Shown: positions 8,723 to 18,214, counted from the stretch's first letter. The stretch: 64,000 nucleotides of DNA from Pandoraea bronchicola (GCF_902459805.1 NZ_CABPST010000003.1:464602-528601); one strand, 5' to 3'. Notes: generated by a model from the sequence alone, not told the origin. Program-made: numbers and translations.

Positions 8723-9550
8723 TTACTCGGCCGTGGCGATCTGCGACTGGCCGCCGCCCACATCGGGGTTCGGCGGGTGAAAGCCGAGCGACGCCGAAAT
8801 GAGCAGCGCGGTCTCGTTCAGATTGGCGAGCCACGCGTCCTGCAACCGGTCGGCAGGCGCGGACAGTGAAAGCCCGGCAACGAGCTTGCCGCTATCGTCG
8901 TAGATGCCTGCGGCAATGCAGCGCACGCCCAGCTCGAGTTCCTCGTTATCGCGCGCATAGCCGGACTTGCGCACGTGGCTCAGTTCGCGCTCGAGTTTTT
9001 GCAGATCGGTGATGCTGTTGCGCGTGTGTCCCGACAGACCGGTGCGCGTCGCGTACGCGCGTACGCGTGCCGCTTCGTCGGCGGCGAGGAAGAGCTTGCC
9101 GACCGACGTGAGATGCAAAGGTGCATGACCGCCGATGGCACGCACCACCTGCATGCCCGAGCGCTCGCTGTAGGCGCGTTCGATGTAGACGATTTCGTCG
9201 CCCTGACGTACCGACAGGTTGACCGTCTGCCCGGTGATGCGATGCAGGCCACGCATTGGCGTGAGAGCCGCATCGCGCACCGAAAGACGCGCTTTGACCA
9301 GATTGCCGAGTTCGAGCAGCCGCATGCCGAGACGGTACGTGCCCGGATCGCAACGATCGACAAAGCGGCAAGCCACCATGTCGTTCAGGATGCGGTGCGC
9401 GGTCGACGGATGAAGTTCGGTGGCCTGCGCCAGCTCCTTGAGACTGACTGGGTCGGCATGGCCGGCAAGTGCATCGAGCAGACGCATCATGCGCTCGATC
9501 ACCTGAATGGACGTGCGCGACTCCGTGCCTTGACTACTTTCGTCTTTCAT
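8723..9550 (-). CDS. IclR-family transcriptional regulator
   Basis: A 275-residue regulator. Residues 10-75 form the winged helix (SIQVIERMMRLLDALAGH, LKELAQATELHPSTAHRIL) and the rest is the IclR effector-binding domain, including GDEIVYIERAYS and LELGVRCIAAGIYDDSGK. The frame stays open upstream to 9712, but MKDESSQGTESR fits the usual short lead before the helix-turn-helix. Upstream of the start, TATAG and CTATA (9570-9574, 9583-9587) form a weak inverted repeat that could be its own operator. No catabolic operon is adjacent, so the regulated pathway is unknown. Confidence 0.92.
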   Translation of the reverse strand: MKDESSQGTESRTSIQVIERMMRLLDALAGHADPVSLKELAQATELHPSTAHRILNDMVACRFVDRCDPGTYRLGMRLLELGNLVKARLSVRDAALTPMRGLHRITGQTVNLSVRQGDEIVYIERAYSERSGMQVVRAIGGHAPLHLTSVGKLFLAADEAARVRAYATRTGLSGHTRNSITDLQKLERELSHVRKSGYARDNEELELGVRCIAAGIYDDSGKLVAGLSLSAPADRLQDAWLANLNETALLISASLGFHPPNPDVGGGQSQIATAE

Positions 9551-9853
9551 GGGGTAGGGCCGAGTTTCGTATAGGGTTGATTCTATATCATATTGTGAAA
9601 AATTCGCAGACTTCCCGTAGAGGACTTCTGCGAAAAAGCGGTTTCCAATACGCGGCGGCGACCCGTGGATTGCGCGTCCGGCGCGTCCGGCGAGGCGTGA
9701 CGGGCGTGTCACGGGAGAGCGTCGTTGCCGCAGTAACCGTCGACCGAAACCGAAAGTGGTCTTGCGCTCGCGTGCCTATCATTCCCTTGCCATTTAATTC
9801 GGTGTCCGGTCGGATCGGAAGATGTGGCCAGCACCATAAAGGAGGCGCTGGGA
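9551..9853. other. Intergenic region upstream of iclR-type gene and the repeat protein gene
   Basis: About 300 bp shared by two divergent genes. Apart from the weak TATAG/CTATA repeat near the IclR start and a strong Shine-Dalgarno at its right end, nothing distinctive is seen. Confidence 0.5.
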
Positions 9854-11467
9854 ATGTATGGGTATGTTTATGCGCCGGCGGCGTCATGGCCGCAGCGGAA
9901 GTGCGAACTGAAGCAAAAGGCCGCCGCGAACGGAAAGTCGATTGCCGATAAGCACGCGGAAATCGTCCGGCAGTTTCAGCAGATCGCAAACACAAAGGCG
10001 CAGTTGGGATTAAGCAGTGAGTCGATCGCCAAACTGGAGAGCGCCTTTTTTTCGACGTACAAGAAAGCGACCTCAGGGTATTGGGGAGGTGGGCTTTGGG
10101 ATGGGTTCTACCGATACGCCTCCAACCCCAGCCGTCAGGGCTTGTACTTTCTGGTAGGCGAGCAGTTGCGTGATCGCGATATCGAAAGTCTTACGCCGTC
10201 CGCCCGCCGGTTTTCGATGATTCTGGGGCATTTGGCGGATGCGCTACGAAAGGAAGACGAGATCATGCGCAAGTGCGGCGAGATGATCGCGCGGTCGACG
10301 TCGCTTAGGAATGCGACATTTGAGGACATTGATGCGGAAAGGGCCGAGTACGCACAGATCGGAGCCGCGTGTATGGACGTGCTGGCCGAAATCGAGCAGT
10401 GCCTGGACGCGGCGCGCGAGACGACCAGACGGGGGGCCAAGGAAGTGTGGCCGGAGAAGAAGCACTTCGGGAAGCGCTTTGCGATTTCGGCCGCGCTGTA
10501 TTGCATGGCGGGCGGCATTGCGATTGCGGGGCTGATTGCGTCGAGCGGCACGCTCGCCGTCGTTGGGGTGGTGCTCACGATGGTCATTCGTGTCGTCAGC
10601 CTCGGGAGCATTCGCGGCTTTGACCGTGAGCGGGGGTGGAAGTCGATCGAGAGTCTATTGGCGAGTACAAAGCAACTCATTGAAACGGAGGGGGCAACGA
10701 TGAAGACGTACCTGGATATCAGTGACCGGCGTGCCGCGTTGGCGCGTGAGGATAGGGTGTGGGATCTGCTAACGGACTTGAGGACTCAGACGCGGGGCCT
10801 TAACGGGCGGGTCAGCGCCATGGCGGAACAAGTGAGTAGCGTCGTTTCCGGCATGGACTCTCTGCGCGACAACGTTGGGCAACGGTTCGATGCAATGGAG
10901 CAGCGGTTTGGAGCCGTGGAGCAGCGGTTCGGAGCGGTGGAGCAGCAGTTCGGGGCCGTGGAGCAGCGGTTCGGAGCCGTGGAGCAGCGGTTCGGAGCGG
11001 TGGAGCAGCGGTTCGGGGCCGTGGAGCAGCGGGTCGGGGCAGTGGAGCAGCGGTTCGGAGCGGTGGAGCAGCGGTTGGGGGCAGTGGAGGAGCGGTTCGG
11101 GGCAGTGGAGGAGCGATTCGGGGCAGTGGAGGAGCGGTTGGGGGCAGTGGAGGAGCGGTTCGGGGCAGTGGAGGAGCGATTCGGGACAGTGGGGGAGCGG
11201 TTCGGGGCAATGGAGCAGCGTTTCGAAACCATGGAAGTCGGTATGGAAACGGCGCTGACGACAGGCTTCAGCGGCGTTGAAAGCAAGCTCGATGATTTCA
11301 GAAGTGATCTGCAGCGCTTGTCGCGAGTACAGGAAGCCATGTCGGCGCGACTGGCGATGGCGATGCCGGCGACATATCCTGCTCAGGCTGCGCGCAGCAA
11401 CCGGCCGATGCCCGAGCGGGCGAACTCGTGGAGCCCTTACACACACAGCAGTGCCCGCAGAGTGTAA
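9854..11467 (+). CDS. Membrane protein with sixteen tandem coiled-coil heptads, unknown function
   Basis: A 537-residue protein that I do not recognise as a named family. Residues 1-200 are helical and charged. Residues about 207-248 hold two hydrophobic helices separated by SSG, likely a membrane hairpin. A long coiled coil follows. From about residue 348 to 459 the seven-residue unit V-E-Q/E-R-F-G-A repeats sixteen times in register (DNA 10895-11230). The tail is Pro/Ser/Arg-rich. The start ATG is fixed by AAAGGAGG eight bases upstream; an in-frame GTG at 9824 has no such site. It could be a phage-tail-like, adhesin-stalk or ruler-type protein, but nothing in the neighbours decides this. 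Confidence 0.85.
   Translation: MYGYVYAPAASWPQRKCELKQKAAANGKSIADKHAEIVRQFQQIANTKAQLGLSSESIAKLESAFFSTYKKATSGYWGGGLWDGFYRYASNPSRQGLYFLVGEQLRDRDIESLTPSARRFSMILGHLADALRKEDEIMRKCGEMIARSTSLRNATFEDIDAERAEYAQIGAACMDVLAEIEQCLDAARETTRRGAKEVWPEKKHFGKRFAISAALYCMAGGIAIAGLIASSGTLAVVGVVLTMVIRVVSLGSIRGFDRERGWKSIESLLASTKQLIETEGATMKTYLDISDRRAALAREDRVWDLLTDLRTQTRGLNGRVSAMAEQVSSVVSGMDSLRDNVGQRFDAMEQRFGAVEQRFGAVEQQFGAVEQRFGAVEQRFGAVEQRFGAVEQRVGAVEQRFGAVEQRLGAVEERFGAVEERFGAVEERLGAVEERFGAVEERFGTVGERFGAMEQRFETMEVGMETALTTGFSGVESKLDDFRSDLQRLSRVQEAMSARLAMAMPATYPAQAARSNRPMPERANSWSPYTHSSARRV
10895..11230 (+). repeat. Sixteen tandem 21-bp coding repeats
   Basis: Units starting at 10895 and every 21 bp to 11210 follow the pattern GTGGAGCAGCGGTTCGGAGC plus one base. 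Early units have CAG (Gln) at codon 3; later ones, from about 11084, have GAG (Glu), indicating two blocks of duplication. The period of exactly seven codons preserves the coiled-coil heptad. The repeat is long and nearly identical enough to vary in number by slippage or recombination. Confidence 0.9.
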
Positions 11468-11493
11468 GCGTCTGCGCGATATGCGGGAATCCA

Positions 11494-11525
11494 CGCTGGG
11501 CCGGTCCGGCCCAGCGACTTATAAT
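11494..11525. promoter_or_regulatory. Perfect palindrome overlapping the lutAB promoter
   Basis: Two 11-bp arms, CGCTGGGCCGG and its exact complement, flank a single T (11494-11516). A consensus -10 TATAAT follows at 11520-11525, 32 bp before the lutA start. The palindrome fills the -35/spacer region, so it could be an operator for a lactate-responsive regulator. It might alternatively be the terminator hairpin of the preceding gene, though it has no T-run. Confidence 0.55.
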
Positions 11526-11557
11526 GGCGCATTATTCCCGAAAAGAGGATTCCCCCA

Positions 11558-12283
11558 ATGCGCGTCGGACTCTTTGTCACATGTCTTATCGACATGATGC
11601 GTCCGGAGATCGGTTTCTCGACGCTCAAGCTGCTCGAGACCGCCGGCTGCGAGGTCGTGATTCCCGATTCCCAGACCTGCTGCGGCCAGCCCGGCTATAA
11701 CTCCGGCGAGCGGGCCATCGCCCGCGATCTCGCCCAGAAATTCCTCGATGAATTCGAATCGTTCGACTATGTCGTCGTGCCGTCGGGATCGTGTGGCGGC
11801 ATGGTCAAGGCGCATTACGGCGATCTCTTCGCCGACGACCCCGAACTGATGGGGCGCTACGAGCGGCTGCGTCCGCGCGTGTTCGAACTGACCGATTTTC
11901 TCGTCAATGTGTTGCACGTCGATGCCGTGCCCGGCGATTACAACGGCGAAGTCACTTACCACGACGCCTGCTCAGGACTGCGTGAGCTTGGCGTCAAGAC
12001 GCAACCGCGCGCATTGCTCGCGAAAATGCCCGGCGTCAAGATGACCGAGATGAAAGACTGTCAGGCTTGCTGCGGCTTCGGTGGCACCTTTGCGCTCAAG
12101 TACGGCAACATTTCGACGGCCATCGTCGACGAGAAGTGCGCCAACATTGCCGCGAGCGGCGCGCCGGCTGTCGTGCTTGGCGACCTCGGGTGCATGCTCA
12201 ACATCGAAGGGCGACTGCGCCGCACCGGCGACACGAAGACGCGCGTATTGCACATCGCCCAGGTGCTCGCCGGCGATGCCTGA
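11558..12283 (+). CDS. lutA: Lactate utilization protein A (Fe-S oxidoreductase subunit)
   Basis: A 241-residue cysteine-rich protein of the LutA/YkgE family, which with LutB and LutC oxidises L-lactate to pyruvate. Two CCG domains are visible: the first with SQTCCGQPGYNSGE and SGSCGGM, the second with DACSGLRELG and CQACCGFGGTF. It starts at an ATG preceded by AGAGGA. It is the first gene of a two-gene operon with lutB, 79 bp downstream. The equivalent of lutC is not found after lutB. Confidence 0.95.
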   Translation: MRVGLFVTCLIDMMRPEIGFSTLKLLETAGCEVVIPDSQTCCGQPGYNSGERAIARDLAQKFLDEFESFDYVVVPSGSCGGMVKAHYGDLFADDPELMGRYERLRPRVFELTDFLVNVLHVDAVPGDYNGEVTYHDACSGLRELGVKTQPRALLAKMPGVKMTEMKDCQACCGFGGTFALKYGNISTAIVDEKCANIAASGAPAVVLGDLGCMLNIEGRLRRTGDTKTRVLHIAQVLAGDA

Positions 12284-12362
12284 GTTTGCCGCAGTCCTTC
12301 CGACATTCACGCCCGTGCGCGCGGTGACGCGTGCCGGCAGCCATCACTTCTCGTGAGTCGCG

Positions 12363-13772
12363 ATGCAAGTTCAATCGATGCAGTTCAAGGCGCGTGCCGG
12401 GCAGAAGCTCGCTGACCAGCGTCTGCAAGCCAACCTCAAGAAGCTGTCGACCAAGTTTGTGACAGCGCGGGCGACCGCCATCGAAGAGATCGACTTCGAA
12501 GCGACGCGCGAGGCCCTCAAGGAGCGTCGCAATCGCGGGATCGAGGCGCTCGACGTCTGGCTGGAAATCTTCGAGCGCGAAGCCACGCGACGCGGCGCGA
12601 CGGTGCTGTTCGCGGAGTCGACGCAAGACGCCGCACGCCTGATTGCCGAGATCGCCCGCAAGCATGACGTGAAGAAAGTGATCAAGTCGAAGTCGATGGT
12701 CACTGAGGAGTTGCAGCTCAACAAGGTGCTCGCTGATATGGGCGTGCAGTCGGTCGAGACAGATCTGGGCGAGTACATTCTTCAGATCAACGACAACGAG
12801 CCGCCGTCGCACATCATCGCACCGGTCGTGCACAAGGATAAGGACGAAGTCGCTGACCTGTTCGCCCGCGTTCACCACAAACCGCGTCTGACCGATATTC
12901 CGGCAATGACGCGTGAAGCGCGCGAGATGCTGCGCCCGCAGTTTCTGTCGGCCGATATGGGAGTGACCGGTGGCAACTTCCTCGTGGCGGAAACGGGCTC
13001 CGTGGCCGTGGTGACCAATGAGGGCAACGAAGGCATGTGTACGATCATGCCCCGCGTGCATGTGGCGGTGACGGGCATCGAGAAGGTGTTGCCAACGCTC
13101 GAGGATCTGGCGACGGCGATGCGGCTGCTGCCGCGCTCGGCGACCGGGCAGGGGACGTCGAACTATTTCTCGCTGCTGACCGGCACGCGAGCCGAGGGCG
13201 AAGTCGACGGCCCCGACCACATGTACTTCGTGCTGGTCGATGGCGGGCGCACGGGCCTGATCGGTGGCGCGTTCCAGGAGATGTTGCGTTGCATTCGCTG
13301 CGGCGCCTGCATGAACCATTGCCCGGTCTATCAGAAGATTGGCGGGCATGCATACGGCTGGGTGTATCCGGGCCCGATGGGGTCGGTGCTCACGCCGAGT
13401 TATGTCGGGCTCGAGAAGACGCTGGATTTGCCGCAGGCGGCGACGCTGTGCGGCGAGTGCAATCGCGTCTGCCCGGTGGGGATTCCGATTTCCGATCTGC
13501 TGCGCAAACTGCGCGAGCGTCAGGTCGATCGTGGTCTGCGCCCCTGGCAGGAGCGCGCGGCGCTGGCTGCGTGGGCATTTGCGGCGCGTCGTCCGCGTCT
13601 CTATGCCGCGCTCTCGGGTCTGGGGTCGTGGGCGTTGAGGCGGATGGGGCGCGATCGCGGCAGCATCTCGAAGCTGCCGTTCGGCGGTGGTTGGACCGAC
13701 ACGCGTGAAATGCCCGCCCCGAGCGGCAAAACGTTCCGCGCGATGTATCGAGAGCGGCGTGCGCCGCGATGA
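12363..13772 (+). CDS. lutB: Lactate utilization protein B (iron-sulfur protein)
   Basis: A 469-residue LutB/YkgF homologue. The N-terminal two-thirds is the LutB domain (IEEIDFEATREALKERRNRG, then SKSMVTEEL), followed by two [4Fe-4S] motifs, CIRCGACMNHCP and CGECNRVCP. It transfers electrons from lactate oxidation, presumably to quinone. The N-terminal MQVQSMQ has two possible ATG codons; the first is used here. A bidirectional terminator lies 52 bp after the stop and a convergent ABC permease gene follows, so the operon ends without lutC. Confidence 0.95.
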   Translation: MQVQSMQFKARAGQKLADQRLQANLKKLSTKFVTARATAIEEIDFEATREALKERRNRGIEALDVWLEIFEREATRRGATVLFAESTQDAARLIAEIARKHDVKKVIKSKSMVTEELQLNKVLADMGVQSVETDLGEYILQINDNEPPSHIIAPVVHKDKDEVADLFARVHHKPRLTDIPAMTREAREMLRPQFLSADMGVTGGNFLVAETGSVAVVTNEGNEGMCTIMPRVHVAVTGIEKVLPTLEDLATAMRLLPRSATGQGTSNYFSLLTGTRAEGEVDGPDHMYFVLVDGGRTGLIGGAFQEMLRCIRCGACMNHCPVYQKIGGHAYGWVYPGPMGSVLTPSYVGLEKTLDLPQAATLCGECNRVCPVGIPISDLLRKLRERQVDRGLRPWQERAALAAWAFAARRPRLYAALSGLGSWALRRMGRDRGSISKLPFGGGWTDTREMPAPSGKTFRAMYRERRAPR

Positions 13773-13823
13773 GCGAGCCGTGATGTTGAATCACCGGTGC
13801 CGTCAATGCACCGGTGACGAAGC

Positions 13824-13878
13824 CAAAAAGCCGGACCCCGAATGTCATGGGCAGACAACAGGGGCTCCGGCTTTTTTT
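13824..13878. terminator. Bidirectional terminator between lutB and the ABC permease
   Basis: AGCCGGA and CCCC pair with GGGG and TCCGGCT around a 21-base loop; an A-run precedes and a T-run follows the stem. It serves both converging genes. Just upstream, the palindrome CACCGGTG occurs twice (13792-13799, 13809-13816). Confidence 0.75.
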
Positions 13879-13891
13879 GTGCCCGCGAGGT

Positions 13892-14551
13892 TCAGCTTCG
13901 GGCCGGTAACGCGAGACGCTTTTCGATGCGCCGCTGCAGTGCCGACAATCCGGTCGACAGAACCCAGTAGATTGCGGCACACGCGAGATAGAGCGGCAGC
14001 GGCTGATACGTCGACGCAATGACCTCCTGCGCTGAGCGCAACAACTCCGTCACGGTAATGACCGAGACCAGCGATGTGTCCTTGATCAGGCTGATGAGGC
14101 TGTTGCCGAGGCTCGGTACGGCGATCCGCAGGGCTTGCGGCGCGATGACGTAGCGCAGCGTCTGCCAGTAAGACAGGCCGAGACTGTAGGCCGCCAGCCA
14201 TTGGCCACGCGGCATGCCTTCAAGGGCGCCTCGCATGCTCTCCGACAGGTAGGCGCCGACGTTCAGACTGAGCGTGAGGACACCGGCCGGTGTCGGGTCG
14301 AGGGAGATGCCGATGCCCGGCAGGCCGTAATAGATCACGAAGATCTGCACGAGCAGCGGGGTGCCGCGCATGATGCTGACGTAGGCGCGGGCGATACCAC
14401 GAAGCACGCGGACTTTGCCGATGCCCATGATTGCCACGATGACGCCGATCGCCAGACCGAACACCATCGACATCAATGCGAACTTGATCGTGAGCACCGT
14501 GCCCTGCAACAGCACCGGCATGGATTGGGCAGCGAGTTCGAATGGATTCAT
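13892..14551 (-). CDS. Polar amino-acid ABC transporter permease (cystine type)
   Basis: A 219-residue inner-membrane permease of the HisMQ/YecS family with about five hydrophobic helices. The EAA loop that contacts the ATPase is visible as LGLSYWQTLRYVIAPQALRIAVPSLGNS. MRGTPLLVQIFVIYYGLP is the family's conserved N-half motif. It sits 113 bp downstream of its binding-protein gene on the same strand. No ATP-binding subunit gene is adjacent, so the ATPase must be encoded elsewhere. Substrate assignment to cystine or a related amino acid rests on similarity of the pair to FliY/YecS and is tentative. Confidence 0.9.
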   Translation of the reverse strand: MNPFELAAQSMPVLLQGTVLTIKFALMSMVFGLAIGVIVAIMGIGKVRVLRGIARAYVSIMRGTPLLVQIFVIYYGLPGIGISLDPTPAGVLTLSLNVGAYLSESMRGALEGMPRGQWLAAYSLGLSYWQTLRYVIAPQALRIAVPSLGNSLISLIKDTSLVSVITVTELLRSAQEVIASTYQPLPLYLACAAIYWVLSTGLSALQRRIEKRLALPARS

Positions 14552-14664
14552 GGGGGGATTTCGGATGGTAAATCGTGGGCCGGAAAAACGACGGCCGGCA
14601 CTCGCGTCATTTGCGTAGTGCCGGCCGTGATGCGACCGAGGCGTGTCGCTGCGCGGCTTGCGTA

Positions 14665-15462
14665 TTACTTCGCCGGCTTGGAGACGTCCTCACCAAACCA
14701 CTTTTCCGCGAGCTTGGCGAGCGAGCCGTCCTGCTTCATGCTCGAGAGTGCATCGTCGATGGCCTTCGCGAACTTCGGATTGCCCTTGCGGAACGGAATG
14801 CCGACCGATTGGTTGGCGCCTTGCAGCACCGCCCCGGGACGCAGCGGCAGGTTCGACGTCTTGATGAGATACGCCAGCATCAGGCGATCGTTGAGCGCGG
14901 CATCGATGCGACCGGCAGCGAGATCGCGCAGATACTCGGGCGCGCCCGGGTAGGTGCGCACGTCGATGCCAGGCACTGCTTTCGCGAGCTTGTCGTAGTT
15001 ACTGCCGAGACTCACGCCGAGCTTGTGGCCCTTGAGGGCGTCGAGCGAAGTGAATTCGCGCTTGTCGTCCTTGCGCTGAATGAGCTGGGCGGCAGAGTAG
15101 GTGTACGGCTGGCTGAAGTCGAGCGACTTCTGGCGCTCATCGGTGATGGCGACCTGATTGACGATGACGTCGAACTTGCCCGCCACGAGTCCACCGATAA
15201 TGCCGCTCCACTCCGTCGTCACGAACACGGGCTTGACCCCGAGACGCCCGGCGACGGCCTTGGCGACATCGACATCGAAGCCGTCGAGCTGACCGTCGGT
15301 GCCGCGATAGTTGAACGGCGGGTAGGTGCCTTCGATGCCGATTTTCAGCACGCCTGCGGACTTCACGGTGTCGAGCAGATCGGCGGCGCGGGCGGGCGTG
15401 GTGCCCATGAGCGCCGCTGCGGTCAGCGGTACGAGGCACAGCGTCTTGAGCCAGGCTTTCAT
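14665..15462 (-). CDS. Periplasmic amino-acid-binding protein (FliY/cystine type)
   Basis: A 265-residue solute-binding protein of family 3. A signal peptide MKAWLKTLCLVPLTAAALMG ends near ARA-AD; the lobes follow with GVLKIGIEGTYPPFNYRGTDG, the family-3 signature GFDVDVAKAVAGRLG, and the hinge and ligand elements VNQVAITDERQKSLDFSQPY. It captures a polar amino acid, probably cystine, for the permease downstream. The start at MKAW is preceded by AGGGAGA and gives a proper signal peptide; the longer frame from 15486 does not. Confidence 0.92.
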   Translation of the reverse strand: MKAWLKTLCLVPLTAAALMGTTPARAADLLDTVKSAGVLKIGIEGTYPPFNYRGTDGQLDGFDVDVAKAVAGRLGVKPVFVTTEWSGIIGGLVAGKFDVIVNQVAITDERQKSLDFSQPYTYSAAQLIQRKDDKREFTSLDALKGHKLGVSLGSNYDKLAKAVPGIDVRTYPGAPEYLRDLAAGRIDAALNDRLMLAYLIKTSNLPLRPGAVLQGANQSVGIPFRKGNPKFAKAIDDALSSMKQDGSLAKLAEKWFGEDVSKPAK

Positions 15463-15510
15463 GATGATGAAGTCTCCCTGAGGCAAATGAAGGGTGCTGC
15501 GTTCAGCCGC

Positions 15511-16539
15511 TCAGGCCTTGCGCAGCGCTTGCACGCATTCTCGCACCAGCTCGGGGCCGCGGTAAATCAGGCCGCTGTAGACCTGAACCAGGCTGGCCCC
15601 GGCGTCGAGCTTGGCCTGTGCGTCGGCACCCGACAGAATGCCGCCAACGCCGATGATCGGCAACGCACCGCCCAGCTCGGTGGCGAGCGCGCGGATCACG
15701 CGATTCGAGGCGCCGAAGACCGGGCGCCCTGACAGACCGCCCGTTTCGTTGGCATGCGGCAGGCCCGCCACCGCTTCGCGCGAGAGCGTCGTGTTGGTGG
15801 CGATCACGCCGTCGAAGCCGTGACGCGTGAGTGTGCCGGCGATGACCTTGATCTGTTCGTCGTCGAGATCCGGCGCGATCTTGAGTGCGATCGGCACGTA
15901 CTTGCCGTGGCGATCGGACAGTTCGCGTTGCTTGTCCTTGAGCTTGCCCAGCAGGGCGTCGAGTTCATCGCCGCCTTGCAACTGGCGCAGATTCTTGGTG
16001 TTGGGCGACGAGATGTTGACCGTCACATAGGTGGCGTATGGATAAACCTTCTCGAGGCAGATCAGGTAGTCGTCGACGGCGCGCTCGATCGGCGTATCGG
16101 CGTTCTTGCCGATGTTCAGGCCCAGCGGTCCTTTGTAGCGCGCCGATTGCACGTTCTGAAGAAACTGCTCGACGCCACCGTTGTTGAAGCCCATGCGATT
16201 GATGATCGCTTCGGCTTGCGGCAGACGGAAAATGCGCGGCTTCGGATTGCCCGGCTGCGGGCGCGGGGTCACGGTACCCACCTCTACGAAGCCGAAGCCG
16301 AGGGCAGCGAGACCGTCGATGCAACTGCCGTCCTTGTCGAGGCCCGCGGCGAGGCCGACGGGGTTCGGGAAGCGGATGCCCATGACCGTGCGCGGATCTT
16401 CGGGCAGCGTCTGACCGATGAGACCGGCCAGCCCGAGCGAGGCGGCACTGCGCAGCGTGGCCAGCGTCAGATGGTGGGCTTGTTCGGCATCAAGGCAGAA
16501 CAGGGCGCGACGGGCCAGAGGATAGAGGGGCGCAAGCAC
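15511..16539 (-). CDS. pyrD: Dihydroorotate dehydrogenase, quinone-linked (class 2)
   Basis: A 342-residue FMN enzyme for the fourth step of pyrimidine synthesis, oxidising dihydroorotate with membrane quinone. The N-terminal amphipathic membrane-binding region ([26 protein letters not shown]) marks class 2. [19 protein letters not shown], the catalytic-serine motif [12 protein letters not shown], and the phosphate-binding IGVGGI and [13 protein letters not shown] are all intact. It is the last gene of the aat-bpt-pyrD run, 137 bp after bpt. Confidence 0.97.
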   Translation of the reverse strand: MLAPLYPLARRALFCLDAEQAHHLTLATLRSAASLGLAGLIGQTLPEDPRTVMGIRFPNPVGLAAGLDKDGSCIDGLAALGFGFVEVGTVTPRPQPGNPKPRIFRLPQAEAIINRMGFNNGGVEQFLQNVQSARYKGPLGLNIGKNADTPIERAVDDYLICLEKVYPYATYVTVNISSPNTKNLRQLQGGDELDALLGKLKDKQRELSDRHGKYVPIALKIAPDLDDEQIKVIAGTLTRHGFDGVIATNTTLSREAVAGLPHANETGGLSGRPVFGASNRVIRALATELGGALPIIGVGGILSGADAQAKLDAGASLVQVYSGLIYRGPELVRECVQALRKA

Positions 16540-16676
16540 GATGTCGGGTTCGGCAGAATCGGAAAGTCGCCATTTTACCGGTATCCGGGTCGCAGAGCGC
16601 GTCTTTTTCTACGCTCTGCGTACTCTTGTTTTGCGTGGTGTCAGGTAAGGGATGAACGCGATGCGCACTGCTGCCG

Positions 16677-17453
16677 TTACTGGCCAGCAGCGTCGAGCAT
16701 GGCTTCCGGCATGTCTTGCCACTGACCATCGAGCAGGCCCTGCAACGGCCGGAAGTTGGCCTTGTAGACCATCTTGCGGCTCGCCTGAATCCAGTAGCCG
16801 AGGTAGACGTGAGGCAGGCCGAGGGCTCGCGCCTGTTCGATCTGCCACAGGATGTTGTATGTGCCGTACGACGCCCCTTCGACGTCGGGATCGAAGAACG
16901 TGTAGACCGACGACAAGCCGTCGCTCAGGATGTCCACCATGCTGATCATGCGCAGCGTGCCTGCTCCCTGATGGCCGGGTGGCTCGCGGAATTCCACCAG
17001 ACGGGAGTTCACGCGGCTTTGCAGCAGGAACTGCTCGTACTGCTCGCGGCTGTCGTGGTCCATGCCGCCGCCCGCATGACGCCGTGACTGATAGCGCATG
17101 TAGAGCTGGTAATGCTCTTCGGTGTAGTGCAGGCCCGACACGTTGACGGCGAGGCCGGCGTGGCGTCGCCAGATGCGGCGTTGTGTTCGGTTTGGCGTGA
17201 AGCGGGCGATTGGCACGCGCACCGGAACGCACGCGCGGCACCCGTCACAGTACGGGCGGTACGTGAAGACGCCGCTGCGACGAAAGCCCGCGCGCACGAG
17301 TTCGCTGTACACGTCCGAATTGATCAGGTGGCTGGGCGTGGCGACCTGCGAGCGCGCCGTATGATTGTCGAGATAGCTACAGGGGTAGGGCGCCGTTGCG
17401 TAGAACTGAAGGGCAGACAGCGGGGAGAGCGGCAGTTCGTTCGGATGGGTCAC
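16677..17453 (-). CDS. bpt: Aspartate/glutamate leucyltransferase (N-degron pathway)
   Basis: A 258-residue transferase that adds Leu from Leu-tRNA to proteins with N-terminal Asp or Glu, marking them for ClpAP. N-terminal cysteines CSYLDN and the [13 protein letters not shown] motif match the Bpt/ATE1 N-domain; [20 protein letters not shown] is the typical C-terminal motif. It overlaps the upstream aat stop by four bases, so both N-degron enzymes are made from one transcript. Confidence 0.95.
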   Translation of the reverse strand: MTHPNELPLSPLSALQFYATAPYPCSYLDNHTARSQVATPSHLINSDVYSELVRAGFRRSGVFTYRPYCDGCRACVPVRVPIARFTPNRTQRRIWRRHAGLAVNVSGLHYTEEHYQLYMRYQSRRHAGGGMDHDSREQYEQFLLQSRVNSRLVEFREPPGHQGAGTLRMISMVDILSDGLSSVYTFFDPDVEGASYGTYNILWQIEQARALGLPHVYLGYWIQASRKMVYKANFRPLQGLLDGQWQDMPEAMLDAAGQ

Positions 17454-18214
17454 TGCGAAACCTCGTGAGCCTTATCTGCTGCGTTCCCGTAGGCCAGTGC
17501 GCTGAGCATCTGCTTATCCAGACGCCAGACCGGCGCGGGGGCCATGACCGCCTTATGCACATGCGTCAGAAATGTCTCGCGGGGAATTTCGCCGCCGCCG
17601 AGCGATGCCAGATGGGCGGTACTTTGCTGGCAGTCTATCATCTCTATTGCGTGTGTGCGTGCAAACGCAACGAGTGCCGCGAGCGCAATTTTCGACGCGT
17701 CGGTGCGCTTGGCGAACATCGATTCGCCGTAGAACATGCGTCCGAGCGCCACGCCGTAAAGGCCGCCCACGCGCTCCCCTTCATAGAACGTTTCCACGCT
17801 GTGGGCGAGGCCCGCGTCGTGCAGCGCGCGGTAGGCGGCGACGATGGCGGGCGTGATCCATGTCCCGTCCTGGCCGCGTCGCGGTGCTTGCGCGCAGGCC
17901 TGCATGACGGCGGCAAAGTCGGCGTCGAGGCGGATCTCCCAGGCGTCGTCGCGCAGCACGCGGCGCAGCAATTTGCGGAAGTTATGGCTGACGACGAAGT
18001 TCTCGGGCCGCAGCACCATGCGCGGGTCGGGGCTCCACCAGAGAACGGGCTGGCCCTGCGAGTACCACGGGAAGATACCGTGCCGGTAGGCGGCGAGCAG
18101 GCGTTGCGGCGAGAGGTCGAGCCCGGCCGCGAGCAATCCCGGCGCGTCGCTCGATGCGTCGAGCGCTTCGTCCACTGCCGGGAAGGGATCGTTTGCTTCT
18201 AGCCAGACGACCAT
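17450..18214 (-). CDS. aat: Leucyl/phenylalanyl-tRNA-protein transferase
   Basis: A 254-residue enzyme that adds Leu or Phe to N-terminal Arg or Lys. The Aat signature is clear: [30 protein letters not shown], here cited in part, HNFRKLLRR, and [29 protein letters not shown]. The 3' end overlaps bpt (ATGA). The protein is cytosolic, without signal peptide. About 60 bp separates it from the Nudix gene upstream on the same strand. Confidence 0.96.
   Translation of the reverse strand: MVVWLEANDPFPAVDEALDASSDAPGLLAAGLDLSPQRLLAAYRHGIFPWYSQGQPVLWWSPDPRMVLRPENFVVSHNFRKLLRRVLRDDAWEIRLDADFAAVMQACAQAPRRGQDGTWITPAIVAAYRALHDAGLAHSVETFYEGERVGGLYGVALGRMFYGESMFAKRTDASKIALAALVAFARTHAIEMIDCQQSTAHLASLGGGEIPRETFLTHVHKAVMAPAPVWRLDKQMLSALAYGNAADKAHEVSQ

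Noticed and set aside
10895-11230. Non-coding minisatellite
   Set aside because: The 21-bp period keeps the reading frame and the coiled-coil heptad, so it is coding.
13687-14022. Possible lutC after lutB
   Set aside because: The frame overlaps lutB out of phase and has no LUD-domain features.
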